From NCBI GenBank assembly GCA_013399895.1, contig VXBA01002855.1:1011413-1075412 (forward strand): a stretch of DNA of 64,000 bases, written 5' to 3'. Position 1 is the first letter of the stretch. Each line of letters starts with the position of its first letter. The notes under the pieces are model-generated. The model was not told the DNA's origin. It worked only from the letters and a program-made list of their open reading frames with translations, and ran no database searches. Positions 51,540-62,235 of this stretch are shown piece after piece. Source of the DNA: Serilophus lunatus. Taxonomy: Eukaryota; Chordata; Aves; Passeriformes; Eurylaimidae. Both the position numbers and the translations under genes were made by a program.

Positions 51540-52450
51540 CTAAGAGGCCGTAAAGACACCCTCTCTACATTCTGCCCTTTTCGTATGACCCACCGAGAAA
51601 GAAAGGCTCTTTCCAGAAAGCGTGGGTTCAGGTACAAGACGCTCGTTGCATCAGCAGCAGCATCTTTCCCTTTTAATCACCCGAGTAACCCCGAAGGGAA
51701 GAGACGTGCCAGACACCACCGCCTTTAGCCACACGACTGTAATCCTGTTTTAAGGCGACTCTGCACCGCCCTGCCCGGAAAGTCCCCGGCCGCCTCTCCN
51801 NNNNNNNNNNNNNNNNNNNNNNNNNNNNNNNNNNNNNNNNNNNNNNNNNNNNNNNNNNNNNNNNNNNNNNNNNNNNNNNNNNNNNNNNNNNNNNNNNNNN
51901 NNNNNNNNNNNNNNNNNNNNNNNNNNNNNNNNNNNNNNNNNNNNNNNNNNNNNNNNNNNNNNNNNNNNNNNNNNNNNNNNNNNNNNNNNNNNNNNNNNNN
52001 NNNNNNNNNNNNNNNNNNNNNNNNNNNNNNNNNNNNNNNNNNNNNNNNNNNNNNNNNNNNNNNNNNNNNNNNNNNNNNNNNNNNNNNNNNNNNNNNNNNN
52101 NNNNNNNNNNNNNNNNNNNNNNNNNNNNNNNNNNNNNNNNNNNNNNNNNNNNNNNNNNNNNNNNNNNNNNNNNNNNNNNNNNNNNNNNNNNNNNNNNNNN
52201 NNNNNNNNNNNNNNNNNNNNNNNNNNNNNNNNNNNNNNNNNNNNNNNNNNNNNNNNNNNNNNNNNNNNNNNNNNNNNNNNNGGCCCGGGCGGGGGCTGCG
52301 CTGAGCCCCGCCGGCGGAGGACGTGTGTGCCGGCCCAGGGCGGAGCGCAGCCGGCGGGACCCCGCGTCAGGTGCCGCCCGCGGAGGAACTGCGGGAGCGG
52401 CCGGAGGGCACTCGGGCGTCTCAGCGCTCAGTTCTCCTCGGTTACTTCCA
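51540..52450 (-). promoter_or_regulatory. CERKL: CpG-rich region at the CERKL 5' end (interrupted by assembly gap)
   Basis: GC and CpG content climb from about 51600 to the gap and are very high from 52282 to about 52440, then fall sharply. This is the expected place for the CERKL promoter and first exon. No ATG occurs on the minus strand between 52282 and 52500, so that side is more likely 5' UTR or promoter than coding. High GC probably caused the gap. Confidence 0.65.
51800..52281. other. Assembly gap (482 Ns), probably hiding CERKL exon 1
   Basis: A run of Ns inside a CpG island. About 240 bases of coding sequence would be needed for a human-like exon 1, which fits the gap length. I could not find an exon ending in a glycine split codon and GT donor on the minus strand in the flanking sequence. 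Confidence 0.9.
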
Positions 52451-52673
52451 CAAGGAGCTCCAGCTACAGAAATTACTTTTCCTTGTCAGAGTCCCACGTC
52501 TTCCACTTTTCTGTTATCAATATTACTGTTACTTAGCTTTAGAAAACTGATGTGAAGTTCTAACAGCCTTTTCATATTAAAAAGGCTGTCTTTCGGAGGA
52601 TGTGACTATGACATACCTTTAATGTAAATACCATGTTGGCATTCGTGCCGCAAGAGTGTTGCCGCAAACCTGA

Positions 52674-53125
52674 GTGGACGTATCACAATTACAACCTTCA
52701 TTCATAAGGACTGAGGAACAAAGTGATTCGGAGTGTGATACCGACTCATACAACAGCGGCTGTATCAAGTGTGCCAATCGCAGAAAGTGTACCCAGGAGG
52801 TTCGCATAGTCATCCTTCACCCTCAAAGCTTAAATGCAGAGGAGGGAGACCACTTTACTCCCGCTCCATAAATTATAGACTTTACTGTTTGGAGGTATGA
52901 CAGCTTTACTTACAGCTCCTGTAAGATTCACTGATGACAATGAGATTAGAGCTGCAGCATCAACTCTCAATTTATAAGGTTCTCCTTAGACTTCAAGGGC
53001 TAAACTTGTATATATATAAAGTTTTGTAATAGCATGGCAGCTTATTCATAAAAAGGATATTTTTCAATAATTTTATCTTTCCTGTTTGTAACAAGACAAA
53101 TGTAAATGTACCTCTGAGAAATAAA
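52674..53125 (+). other. Exon-like unit of unknown nature with downstream poly(A) signal
   Basis: An open plus-strand frame at 52674-52871 reads EEQSDSECDTDSYNSGCIKC, then ANRRKCTQEVRIVILHPQSL and ends in TAA. It has more CpG and a more protein-like composition than its neighbours. About 250 bases downstream is AATAAA (53120-53125), so the layout resembles a last exon plus 3' UTR of a transcript leaving the CERKL CpG island in the opposite direction. There is no ATG in frame and a TGA just upstream (52671), so it would have to be reached by splicing, and no strong acceptor is visible. It may be chance or a fragment of an old gene; I do not recognise the protein. Confidence 0.2.
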
Positions 53126-54935
53126 GCAGTAAATTGAAAATACAACCTTTTGCTGATGGATACAAATTACTGTTCAGACCACTTCAGAATATCCAAGGCT
53201 CTTCCTGTAATGTTTTTCACTCTAGAACATAAATGGTGTTAAATTAAGGAAAACAAACCAGCCAAGATTTCATGAGATGATAAATGATCTCAAGACTACT
53301 AAGCTGCCTTCCTTCATAGTTCCATAAAAAGGAATCACACTACTAATTATGTAGCTGAGAAGACAGGTTTAAGACGCACTTCAAAAGTTATTGGGTAATA
53401 CTTTTTTGATACTTTAAATATGGCAAAGTAATAGAGGGAGTAAGTATGTTCTGATTATTTGTTAAATACGCAACATCTAAGTGCTTTTCAATTTGTGTTG
53501 AACCATTAATATGGCTTTCACTGAAAAGTAGCCCTGAGTGATTTGCCATTTCAATCATAACGTGACCACAAAGTTTCTGCTCGTTTAAAGTTGTTGATGC
53601 CAATAAACCTCTTCTGACTTTAGTCATCTCAAAACTATTTTGTCCCTTAGATCTTCGTTGTTGAGATATAAATAATTGAAATGATGTGCCAACTGTGGAA
53701 GTTTTTTGCAAAGTACTTTTTTAAATCCTTAAAGATAACTGAGTGACAAGGCAGGGAAAACCTTGAGCCAAACAAATAAGCTTGCCTTAACAATTTATCA
53801 TTCTGGTACAACAGTAGATGAACCAATTGAACTTCTGTCTGTTATTTGGGGTTTGTGATGTGTTTACACTGACATCATTCAAAAGGAAAGCTAAATCATT
53901 AACTAGAAGATAAAGCACAACATGGAACTACACATAGTGGAATCACTTTTGAGGCTGTGTGCCCTTTAGAATCCCCTGCAATAATTCGTAGGTTTTTTCT
54001 GTGATTGTTTATTACCCTATACCACCTATGGATATTATATATTATCACCAGATAATTCTTCATAAGGTACACAAGAAAGGACGGCTGATAACTGGCTTAG
54101 AACCATAAAATAATGCTATTTTCAGTACCATCAGTGGAAGAATATTGCAGTTCCTCGGAGACTTGTAGTATACTTTGACTGATGTAATTAGAACTTCTAA
54201 CAAACACTCTTTTATGGTTATTACTGAAATGTGTATTAAATCAGTAACAGTTAAGACACTAAAATGGATTATATAAAAATAGAAAATAGTAGGAGAACTG
54301 TATATAGTAACAAAAAACACAGGAAGAACATGCAAGTCTCTTCACTCTGGTTTGGTACTGTTCACAAATCCTCAATCCACACAATTCTTTGTAAATCTGA
54401 GACAGACCCTTTTTTTCTGAGGGGAAAAAAATCTTAAGCAAGCCTACTCTAACATACTTTTTTAAAATTATCACAACTTTCGGATTTGCACATTGATTTG
54501 GAAAAGCATGGAATACTCCAGCAATATAATTTTATCAATTTTTCTAGACTATATCTTGACTCTCACACATAGAACTCCCTTGTGCTTTCTTGTAAGAAGG
54601 GTTGTGTGTATTGATGATCTCATGTAGAATCCTATGTGAAGTTTTCATATTAGAGAAACTAAAAAGATGCAAGACAAACAGCAGGAATTGTATTGTAGGC
54701 ATTCAAGTAGTATGGAGCACTGAATCTACATATAATGGCCTTGATATCTTCTATTTTGTAGATCATAACCAGATTTGGAAGTGGAGTGGAGCATATTGGC
54801 ACCTGTGGCACCAGAATAAACAAGGGATTTCTACAAGTACCATATGCTGCATGAGGAAATAGGATGATGTAGAAGTAGCTAAAGCGTGTTTTGCTTTCCT
54901 GTTTTCTCATTGCATTTTGCTTCCAATATCTGAAA
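52872..54935. other. Intergenic sequence, nothing recognised beyond the AATAAA noted at 53120
   Basis: AT-rich unique sequence. Several short open frames on both strands show no protein-like composition. Confidence 0.7.
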
Positions 54936-55249
54936 GCAGCCTACAAGAAAGACAGAGAGAGACTTTTTACAAGAGCATGTGGTGACAGGACAAGGGGGAT
55001 TGGTTTCAAATGGAAAAAGAATGGGTTGAGTTTAGATATTAGGTAAAAGTTCTTTACTGTGAGGATGGTGAGGCACTGGAACAGGCTGCCCAATCAAGCT
55101 GTGGTTGCCCTATCCCTGGAAGAATTTAAGGCTGGATTGGATGGAGCTCTGAGCAACCTAGTCTAGTGAAAGGTATCTTTGTCCTTAGCAGAGGAGTTGG
55201 AACTGGATGGTCTTTAAAATCCCTTCCAACCCAGGCCATTCTATGATTC
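54936..55249 (+). mobile_element. CR1 LINE, 5'-truncated 3' end
   Basis: Contains the hallmark CR1 3' UTR pieces GAGAGACTTTTTACAAGAGC, ACTGTGAGGATGGTGAGGCA, CTGGAACAGGCTGCCCA, CATCCCTGGAAG-like, TTGGAACTGGATGGTCTTTA and CCCTTCCAACCCAGGCCATT, ending in the CR1-specific tail ATTCTATGATTC. Only the last 310 or so bases are present, which is typical of CR1 insertions, and no reverse transcriptase is encoded. Its divergence from the remembered consensus suggests an old copy. Confidence 0.93.
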
Positions 55250-55412
55250 AATACCAATAGATACGAGAAAACAGAGAAGTCATACTCTTAATAAAGAGTA
55301 AGTAGAATGATGGGTTTTTTTATAATAAACCTTCCAATTAAATTTTGCTGCCCTTCAGATAGTTTCTAGAGAGGTTGTAGAGCGACCCTAGAAGTTGTCT
55401 TAACATTTTTGT

Positions 55413-56640
55413 TTGGTTTGTTTGTTTCAAACAAATATCTCAAGTAAAGTCAGACCAAGAAAAAAAGAAAAAAAAAAGAAGGAAGAGGGCACACCAGAAA
55501 GGGAAGCAAAGCCATTGCCAAGTGCAGCAAGGGCCCCTGAAAACCAGGGAGCCAAGGAAGATCTTAGGGCTAGAAAGACAGGGACCTTTCTGGACAGGCC
55601 CCACCTGGTAATACTTGAGCAAGGCAGTCTAGAAAGGGTGCTAGAATCTATTAAGAATCCAGATCATCAGCCATGGTCACATGATGAGGCAGGTTTGGAT
55701 CAGCAGGATTAATAGCCAGGTCAGGGTTGTGGCTGAGCTGAAAACCCACCCGCATCCCACAGCATCTGTAAATGTTGTAGCCCCAGGGCACGCTTAAATA
55801 GAGGTCCAGGCCCTTGTATGGGGTCAGTGAAGGGGGTTGCAGGTGGAGTTGCTCAGGGTTTTTAAGGTTCAGTAATGCCCTCAGGGCTCTAGCAGCTAGA
55901 AGCCCAAGAGGAGGAATTCTAAAGAACAGTAGGAGCAGGCTGCTTTATAAATGGAGTTAAAAGTGACTACAAGTCAGGTAGGACCCCCATATACCTAACC
56001 AAGGTAAACAATTGTGTGTAGGTAAGTTCAACCAAGAGTCCAGATAGCTAGAAAAACCCACCGTAGCAAGGCAGGCCCAACATCAAGCTGAAAAGCAGAG
56101 TCATTAGGTCAGATCTGGTAACAGTAACCATTGTCAGGGCTGGCCCAGCAGTCAGCAGAGAATCCTATATTAACAAGACAAGTCCAAGGTCAAGCAAGGA
56201 TATCAAGTTTGTGGGTTAGGACCTGGATATGGCCAGGCACGGACATGGCTGCAACACTGGGCATAAGAGCGTCTTCTAAAACACAGCTCTTGCATGAGGA
56301 AAGGGAGATCCCTTGTCATTTCCTAGAGCTTGTTCTCAGCAGTCTGGACAAGAGATGACTTTGCTCTAGCTCAGGGTGCTGGCCTTGAGCACAGACAGAT
56401 GACCTAGAGGAGGGAAGCATCCTCTATGCCCAGAGAAGAGGTGTGAGGAAACAAGGAGCAAAGCTAACCTTTGTGTCTCTCCCTGGAAATCACCTCTGCT
56501 AAGAAGTAGTAAGAGTCTCAGAATTGTTTTCCAGGAAAACCTAGTGAAGTAAAGAAAGAGGTAGGACAACCTGTGACAGAAACAGTGAGTGAGGGAAGTA
56601 CAGCCAGTGTTTACTGAAGGACAGCAAGCAGGTAACACAT
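55413..56640 (+). repeat. GC-richer, possibly repeat-derived stretch of unknown family
   Basis: Between AT-rich flanks lies about 1.2 kb with higher GC, beginning with an A/G-rich run (55458-55495). It has recurring short words such as AAGGTCAAGCAAGG, CAAGGCAGGCCCAAC and AGGTCAGGGTTGTGG, rather like a degraded LTR or satellite. A 99-codon lysine- and glutamate-rich open frame at 55413-55712 looks like a by-product of the purine run. I cannot assign a family. Confidence 0.25.
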
Positions 56641-59600
56641 GCGATTGGAAAATAGCTCATCCTACCTCAAGAAAAACATGGATAAAAATCCAATGACGTA
56701 AATAGGCAAGAAATGGGAAGGCCAGTTTTTGATTCATAGACAATGTGGTGTTGAAGTTAGGGAACAGAAATTTAGGCAAGAGGAGATGATGTGGGGAAAA
56801 CACCTTATGCCCTTTCTAGAGGTTTCAGCTGAATATTTTTGGTACCTGGCTTGTTTTCAGGAGCTAAAGGAGATTTGCTTCTGGAGAAACCTGAATTCTG
56901 AAGTTGGCAGGATACCCTTGGCTTGTGCGTTTTTCTGGCTACAGTGTGTGTTTATACAATGAAGGTTGTGTATAGTCAGTTGTACTTCAGCTGTTCATTC
57001 ACAGATTTTAAGGCTCCTAAGTATGCTTCTTTCTTACATTTCTACTTCAGAAAAAAATCTTTTGTAACTCTCAATATCAATTCAGCTTGGTTTTGTTGGT
57101 TTACTGTGACTGAAAAAAGAGACATTTAACAGAACACCAAACTTTTTGGACTATAAACAAAGTCATAAATTATTCTGAAGAAATATGGCATCAATGGCTC
57201 ATAGAAGAGAGCATGACTATTATAATACATCTTTCTCTATTCTCAAAAGAAGGAAAGCATTAAAAAAAAAAAAACAGAAAAAGAAAAGCAGATAAGGAAA
57301 TGGACAAACCCTTGCAAAGAGAACAACAAGAACTAGTGAAATTATTATGCAGGTATACAAACCTGCAGGAATGCAGTCTGAAGTTGTAGTCATTCCTGAG
57401 ACTCCATGATCTTAATCAGAGGAAAATGTGGTAATGGGAAGAATATAAAATGAGAATATGTTGATCAGAGTACGTTGTCTTTTCTTTACATGAAGGTTGA
57501 TATGCTATCTCTTTAAAATAATATTTTTTCTCTGCATCTATTTTCTATTGCTCTGTCACCAAATTGTTGGTAGATGTGTAACCTTTAGTTGTGTCTATTT
57601 CGTTTGAAATGCAGGTAACTCTATGCTGCAAACTACTACAAGCTAGGAAACTGAAAACTCGGGCTGATACTCTATGTTTTACATACCCTGTAGGCAACCT
57701 AAATACTTAAGAGAATGCTTTGAGAGCATTGTCAGCTTTAATTTTGTATTGCATAGCTTCTGACAGTTTGTTAAATACATATATGAATTATTTAAAAAAC
57801 ACTTATGTACATATTTAAATAACAGTCTATTTGTAGATCTTTAGCTCACTCTTTCAACATGTATTTATGTACTATGTTTTTCAAGATTTTTAGATTATGG
57901 GATTTTCATCTAAGGAAAGAGCATAGACCATTTACCATTTCTGAAATAATTACCATACAACCCATCTTGGTTAATTAAAAAAAAAAAAAAAAAGACAAAT
58001 TTCTTCATATTTTTCCTGGTACAGCACCAGGCAGAACTCCAAGTTTCATTTCTGTGAGTTTGTCCTCGGTAGGAATGAGTGGGGTTTGTTTGATTTTTTT
58101 TTTTTCCTCTTTGGATAAAAAAGAGAACGGAATTAACTCTGTAATTTCTAAAATTGTTTGACAAGATGGTTTGCTGAACAGAAGTATTGTATTCCTTTTT
58201 AAAAGAGACTAATTTTTAGTATGTCAAAAGCAGTTGTTAAGATCATGTCACAGTGGCTCTAGTTTTGATCAGTCACAATATTGAAATAATTGCAGTAATT
58301 TTTACTGTTACAGAAGAGAGATTTGTTTTACCTGCTCTCAACACTTAGAATTATTTCTATTAATCCCCATTATCTCTAGAAGTGCATGTTGCTTTTTCAT
58401 ATTAGTTTATTAAAATTCTAGAACAGTATTTCCTGGAGAAAGCAGCTCTCTGTTTTCTTTGGTAAATTCGGGAATCTTTATTCTCTTGAATCTATTTCCC
58501 ATCACTTGGAGAGTCCTCCTGAAGGCACTTGGCCAAAGTCTGATGCTGTTCAGGCACATTTTTTCATTTTGGCTCAATGAAACCTGAGGCTTCAGTCTCC
58601 CAGATGTCTTGTGGATGTAAATGGGAATTCCACCCTTTCAGATTTCCTCTGCCATAGCTGGGGCCTCAGCTGTATCACAGACAACGATAGGTCCACAACC
58701 TACAAACCCTCTTCTGTTGCTTCAGAATACTAAGAAAGGAAGAGCTGCAGGTTGTGACTACTACTTACGTACTTATGAACTGTACCTGCAGAGATTTCAC
58801 TGACGTCTCCTCAAGCATGTACTGGTGGCATAAAAATTCCTGCTGTCAGAAGTATGTCATAAAGAACAAGGGAAAGACCATTGGTCACAACAACGCATAA
58901 AAATAGAATTTTAGGCCTGTGCCAGATGACCCAGTATGTGTGCGTGGTTACAACTCAACCTCAAGACTTTCCTCTGCATGCGGAAGTTAGATAATCCCTC
59001 TATAGCATTAGTTAATTAGCAATATAGGAGAGGAACAGTGTGAGTAATTCTTTCCATTAAAAGAGACCTTGATAGACCTTCCTGTGGGAGTCATAAGCAG
59101 AAATTTCAAGATTTGACTTGATGTTAATAGTATGGAAGACATCAGAAGCATCAGAAAGAGGGGGAGGGAGGAAGACCTCCAATATTTTATAAGGGCAGTA
59201 GGAGGAAAAGAACCACCCAAAACTAATTGAAATAACAAGACTCACAAGTGATTTGTAAAATGGAGCCTCCAGTTACCAAAATGCCCAATTAATTTTCCAC
59301 ATTAGATTGCTCATAATGTTAAAATATTACTTTCTCTAAGTATCACAGTACCAAACACTCAGATAGCCTAGGTAGATCTTTTAAGTCTTTTAGCATTGGC
59401 TAGAGGAGTTAAATTTTGTTATTAACAGTGGAAAAAGAAAAGGTAATTGAAAAGGTTTCTTGTGGTTTGGAAATGCCTTCCAAATATTCATTAAACATTT
59501 AAGCGACTAAATTTGCAGAATATGTTCCTGACATTGGCACTGGTTCTGTGGTATTTCTCTCATCAGATGGAAGTACTGTGTGTTATGCAGAGTGCATTCA

Positions 59601-59759
59601 TGCATAAACAATATCATTTTCATAAATTAAAACCTCCCCTGCAGAAGGAACATCTGTGCCTGCCTTTGAATAAAAGATGGTGGCATGCGAGTTGCCCCTT
59701 GACTGACTAGAAGAATCCTTATATTTAAGAAGAAAGTGCATAACTAAAAGGCGAGCAGG
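56641..59759. other. Intergenic sequence, no feature recognised
   Basis: AT-rich with poly-A and poly-T runs near 57264, 57977 and 58095. Scattered short open frames look random. Confidence 0.7.
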
Positions 59760-59789
59760 CCTAGGTCAGCTTTTTCAATTTTATCTAAA

Positions 59790-60240
59790 GAATTGTCATT
59801 AATTTGCTCCCCTCGGGTTATCTAGGGGTACATTTAGCTGCGTTGCCACTCAATGGAAAAGGTTAATTGGGTGATTGAAAAGTTGCCTTTTGCGTTTTCA
59901 GACTCAGCCGCAGTTTCGAGCTGCGGGCTCGGGCAAAATGCAGGGAGATGATGCAAAATGCATCACTCGGTGTCGCAACTAATTTTTAGCGTGTTTTTAG
60001 CAAGGCAGCCTGGCAGCGAGGCGTGCTGCACTACTAGGACAGGTTTGCTATGCTTACGCATTAGATTTCCGTAGCTATAAACACTTTTAAAGTAGATGTC
60101 AATAGCTTGATTTCTCTTGCGGAAAAAAACGCCCTTACCCATAGGAAAGCCTGTTTACTTTCTGCTGGATTTAAGTGAAATATTTATGAAATACCTCCGC
60201 TTTGTGGCAGGCTTCAAATAAAGTATTTCAGACAACATCT
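59790..60240. promoter_or_regulatory. Candidate conserved regulatory element downstream of NEUROD1
   Basis: The composition changes here to a balanced, low-repeat texture rich in transcription-factor-like words: GGTTAATTGGGTGATTG, AACTAATTTTTAGC, an inverted repeat GATGC-AAAAT-GCATC, and a repeated GCAAAATGCA resembling POU octamer sites. It lies about 0.6-1 kb past the NEUROD1 poly(A) signal. Conservation cannot be tested here; the call rests on texture alone. Confidence 0.35.
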
Positions 60241-60439
60241 TAAACCCGTTTCTGATGGTCGGAGGCAAAGACCTGTTGATAATTGTTCCTGGACATTAGG
60301 GGAATTGCTCTCCCGCAGGTTGTGTCTCCGGGTTTCTTAAGCCTCGGGAATAATCAGTGAAGATTAAAGAAACACATGTTTCCAGTCTGGGAAGAGGAGG
60401 GGACGGTGAATCAATCGATAGCGCTGGGTCCGGATCTGC

Positions 60440-60799
60440 CTTGCAGGGGAAGGCGCACCTGCTGCCGCCGAACTGAGCCAAGCCGGGGCCGGGGTCGGGG
60501 CCGGAGCGCGGCTTCCCGGTGTGCCGGTCCCGGGAGCCCCTCGGGACGGGGCGGGCTGGGAGCAGCCCCCGCGGCCCGAGAAGGGAGACCCGCGTGCGGC
60601 AAACGCCGGACCGAGGCGCCCGGGGAGCGGCCGGGGAGGGTGCGGAGCGCCCGTCGCAGCCCGCGCCGGCAGCCGCAGCTCCCGGGAGAACTGCGTTTCT
60701 GCCCCCGTTTCCCTAATTCAACAAATCAGCATTGCAAATAGCAGGGTCCGCTGTAAACAAACAGACATCCCCCATCCCCTTCCCCCGGTACTCCTCAAG
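60440..60799 (+). promoter_or_regulatory. CpG island just 3' of NEUROD1, with a plus-strand splice-donor consensus
   Basis: A dense CpG block (about 60470-60690) is isolated from the NEUROD1 coding island by 1.4 kb of AT-rich 3' UTR. On the plus strand it is followed by CTCAAG|GTAAGC (donor after 60799), so it could be the first exon of a transcript antisense to NEUROD1. The open frames inside it are arginine- and proline-rich and reflect GC content, not protein. Confidence 0.4.
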
Positions 60800-60834
60800 G
60801 TAAGCAAAGAATCCGTCTCTTTTTTTAGTCCAAT

Positions 60835-60840
60835 TTTATT
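60835..60840 (-). terminator. NEUROD1: NEUROD1 poly(A) signal AATAAA
   Basis: The only canonical AATAAA I found on the minus strand between the NEUROD1 stop codon and the CpG island. Cleavage would fall near 60815-60825, giving a 3' UTR of about 1.4 kb, consistent with known NEUROD1 transcripts. Confidence 0.75.
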
Positions 60841-62235
60841 CTACAAATAATAAGTGTTGCACCTTTCATGAGCTATCCGAATAAAACAATAATCCCATAG
60901 GAATTACTTAACACTAAGAAAAAAATAAATCACATTTAAGGAGAAATGCAACATTCGACCAAAAGTTCAATACTACGTTGTTGCCAAAGGATGTTTTTTT
61001 TCTAAAATCCCAGTGTGCATTACACCATAATATACAGGATTACAAACAAAATTACAGTACAGATTGATTCCAGTTGAACCAGCGTTACATTTCAAACAGC
61101 ACTTATTCTGGACTGCATTGTACATGCAATAGCTATTGTTCTAATTACGGATTAAATGGTTTGAATTTGTTTCAAGCTACCGTACTAATCGACTACAATA
61201 GGTATATAGCCCAACTTTAACAACCTGATTAGATTTAGGTTCCGATTTATAAGATGAGCATATGACAACCACGGATTGTGTGAACATGTATAAAATCATG
61301 CATTTATATCGCCTGGAAACATTACATCTTCAAGTTATCTTAAAAAAAAACAAAACAAAACAAAACCGAAAAACCCCCAAACCCACGGAATGCCAAGGGG
61401 TTCAAAGACTAAAAAGAAACAGTGCAAATCGTATGTGATAGTCAAGCAGCTTTCGATTTTAAAAGGGTGTTGGCATTTGCTTATACTCTTTATATACAAG
61501 TTTGTGCAAGTAATGTGTTGAATTGATATGTTTTGATAGAAAATAAGTCTATCGTTCTTATATCTTCTTAAGACCTAGGGGATCTGGTTCTTATTGTACG
61601 GGGAAAGGAAAAAGAAATAAAGAAAGAAAAAAGAAGAGACTTTCATGGGAAAAAAAAAATTGCCCGGATTGTGCATTTTTTTTTCTTCATCTATTTGAAA
61701 AGGAAAGAAGTGCTAAGGCAACATAACTTCTCTAAGCACTTTTCTGCTGGTTTAAATTAGTTAAATCATTTTGTATAAATTAGATATAATTCTACCTTTC
61801 CAATATGTATAAAAATTGATGGAGCTGCATGGTTTAAAATAGGAAATTCACGTTATAAAAAGTCATTAAAAATTCTGTACAAAATCACAACAAAATAATT
61901 CAGCATGGGAAAGGTAACAAGTAGTAAAACGTTGGTTGAAAAATATAGATTTCATATATATTTTGTAATTGGCCCATCGCTAGTTTAAAAATTGCATAGA
62001 TCCTAATTATTGCTTGTGATTTTGTTATCCCGATCAGGTAATTGACGCGATCCCAATGCCCCTTCCCCAATTTACAGCGTCGCTCCGAGGAGCGGAAGCA
62101 AAGACAGCGGGTGAGCGGGGGGGACGCGGCGGCCCCGGAGGCGGCGGCGGGACCCGCCGGGCTGCCCCCTGTAAACAAGGCGGTGGCGGGCGGCGGGGCT
62201 CGGCGCTCCCCTGCCCTCGCTAGGCGCGGGGAGGC
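60841..62235 (-). other. NEUROD1: NEUROD1 3' untranslated region
   Basis: AT-rich and free of transposon sequence, between the stop codon and the poly(A) signal. Its sharp contrast in base composition with the GC-rich coding part is striking. No second polyadenylation signal of canonical form was seen. Confidence 0.75.

Larger units (their letters stand above)
29736..51799 (-). other. CERKL: CERKL intron 1 (about 22 kb)
   Basis: The region between exon 2 and the assembly gap. It is AT-rich and largely featureless by eye. Exceptions are poly-T runs (31602, 33228), small tandem duplications (32676-32715, 33338-33361, 33450-33484), the 88-bp duplication at 34055 and 36162, a decayed coding-like stretch at 36189-36834, and rising GC and CpG content from about 51600. 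The 3' border at the gap is approximate because the exon 1 donor is not visible. Confidence 0.75.

Noticed and set aside
60376..60850. Arginine- and proline-rich plus-strand open frames (121 and 109 codons)
   Set aside because: They coincide exactly with the CpG island and are produced by GC content.
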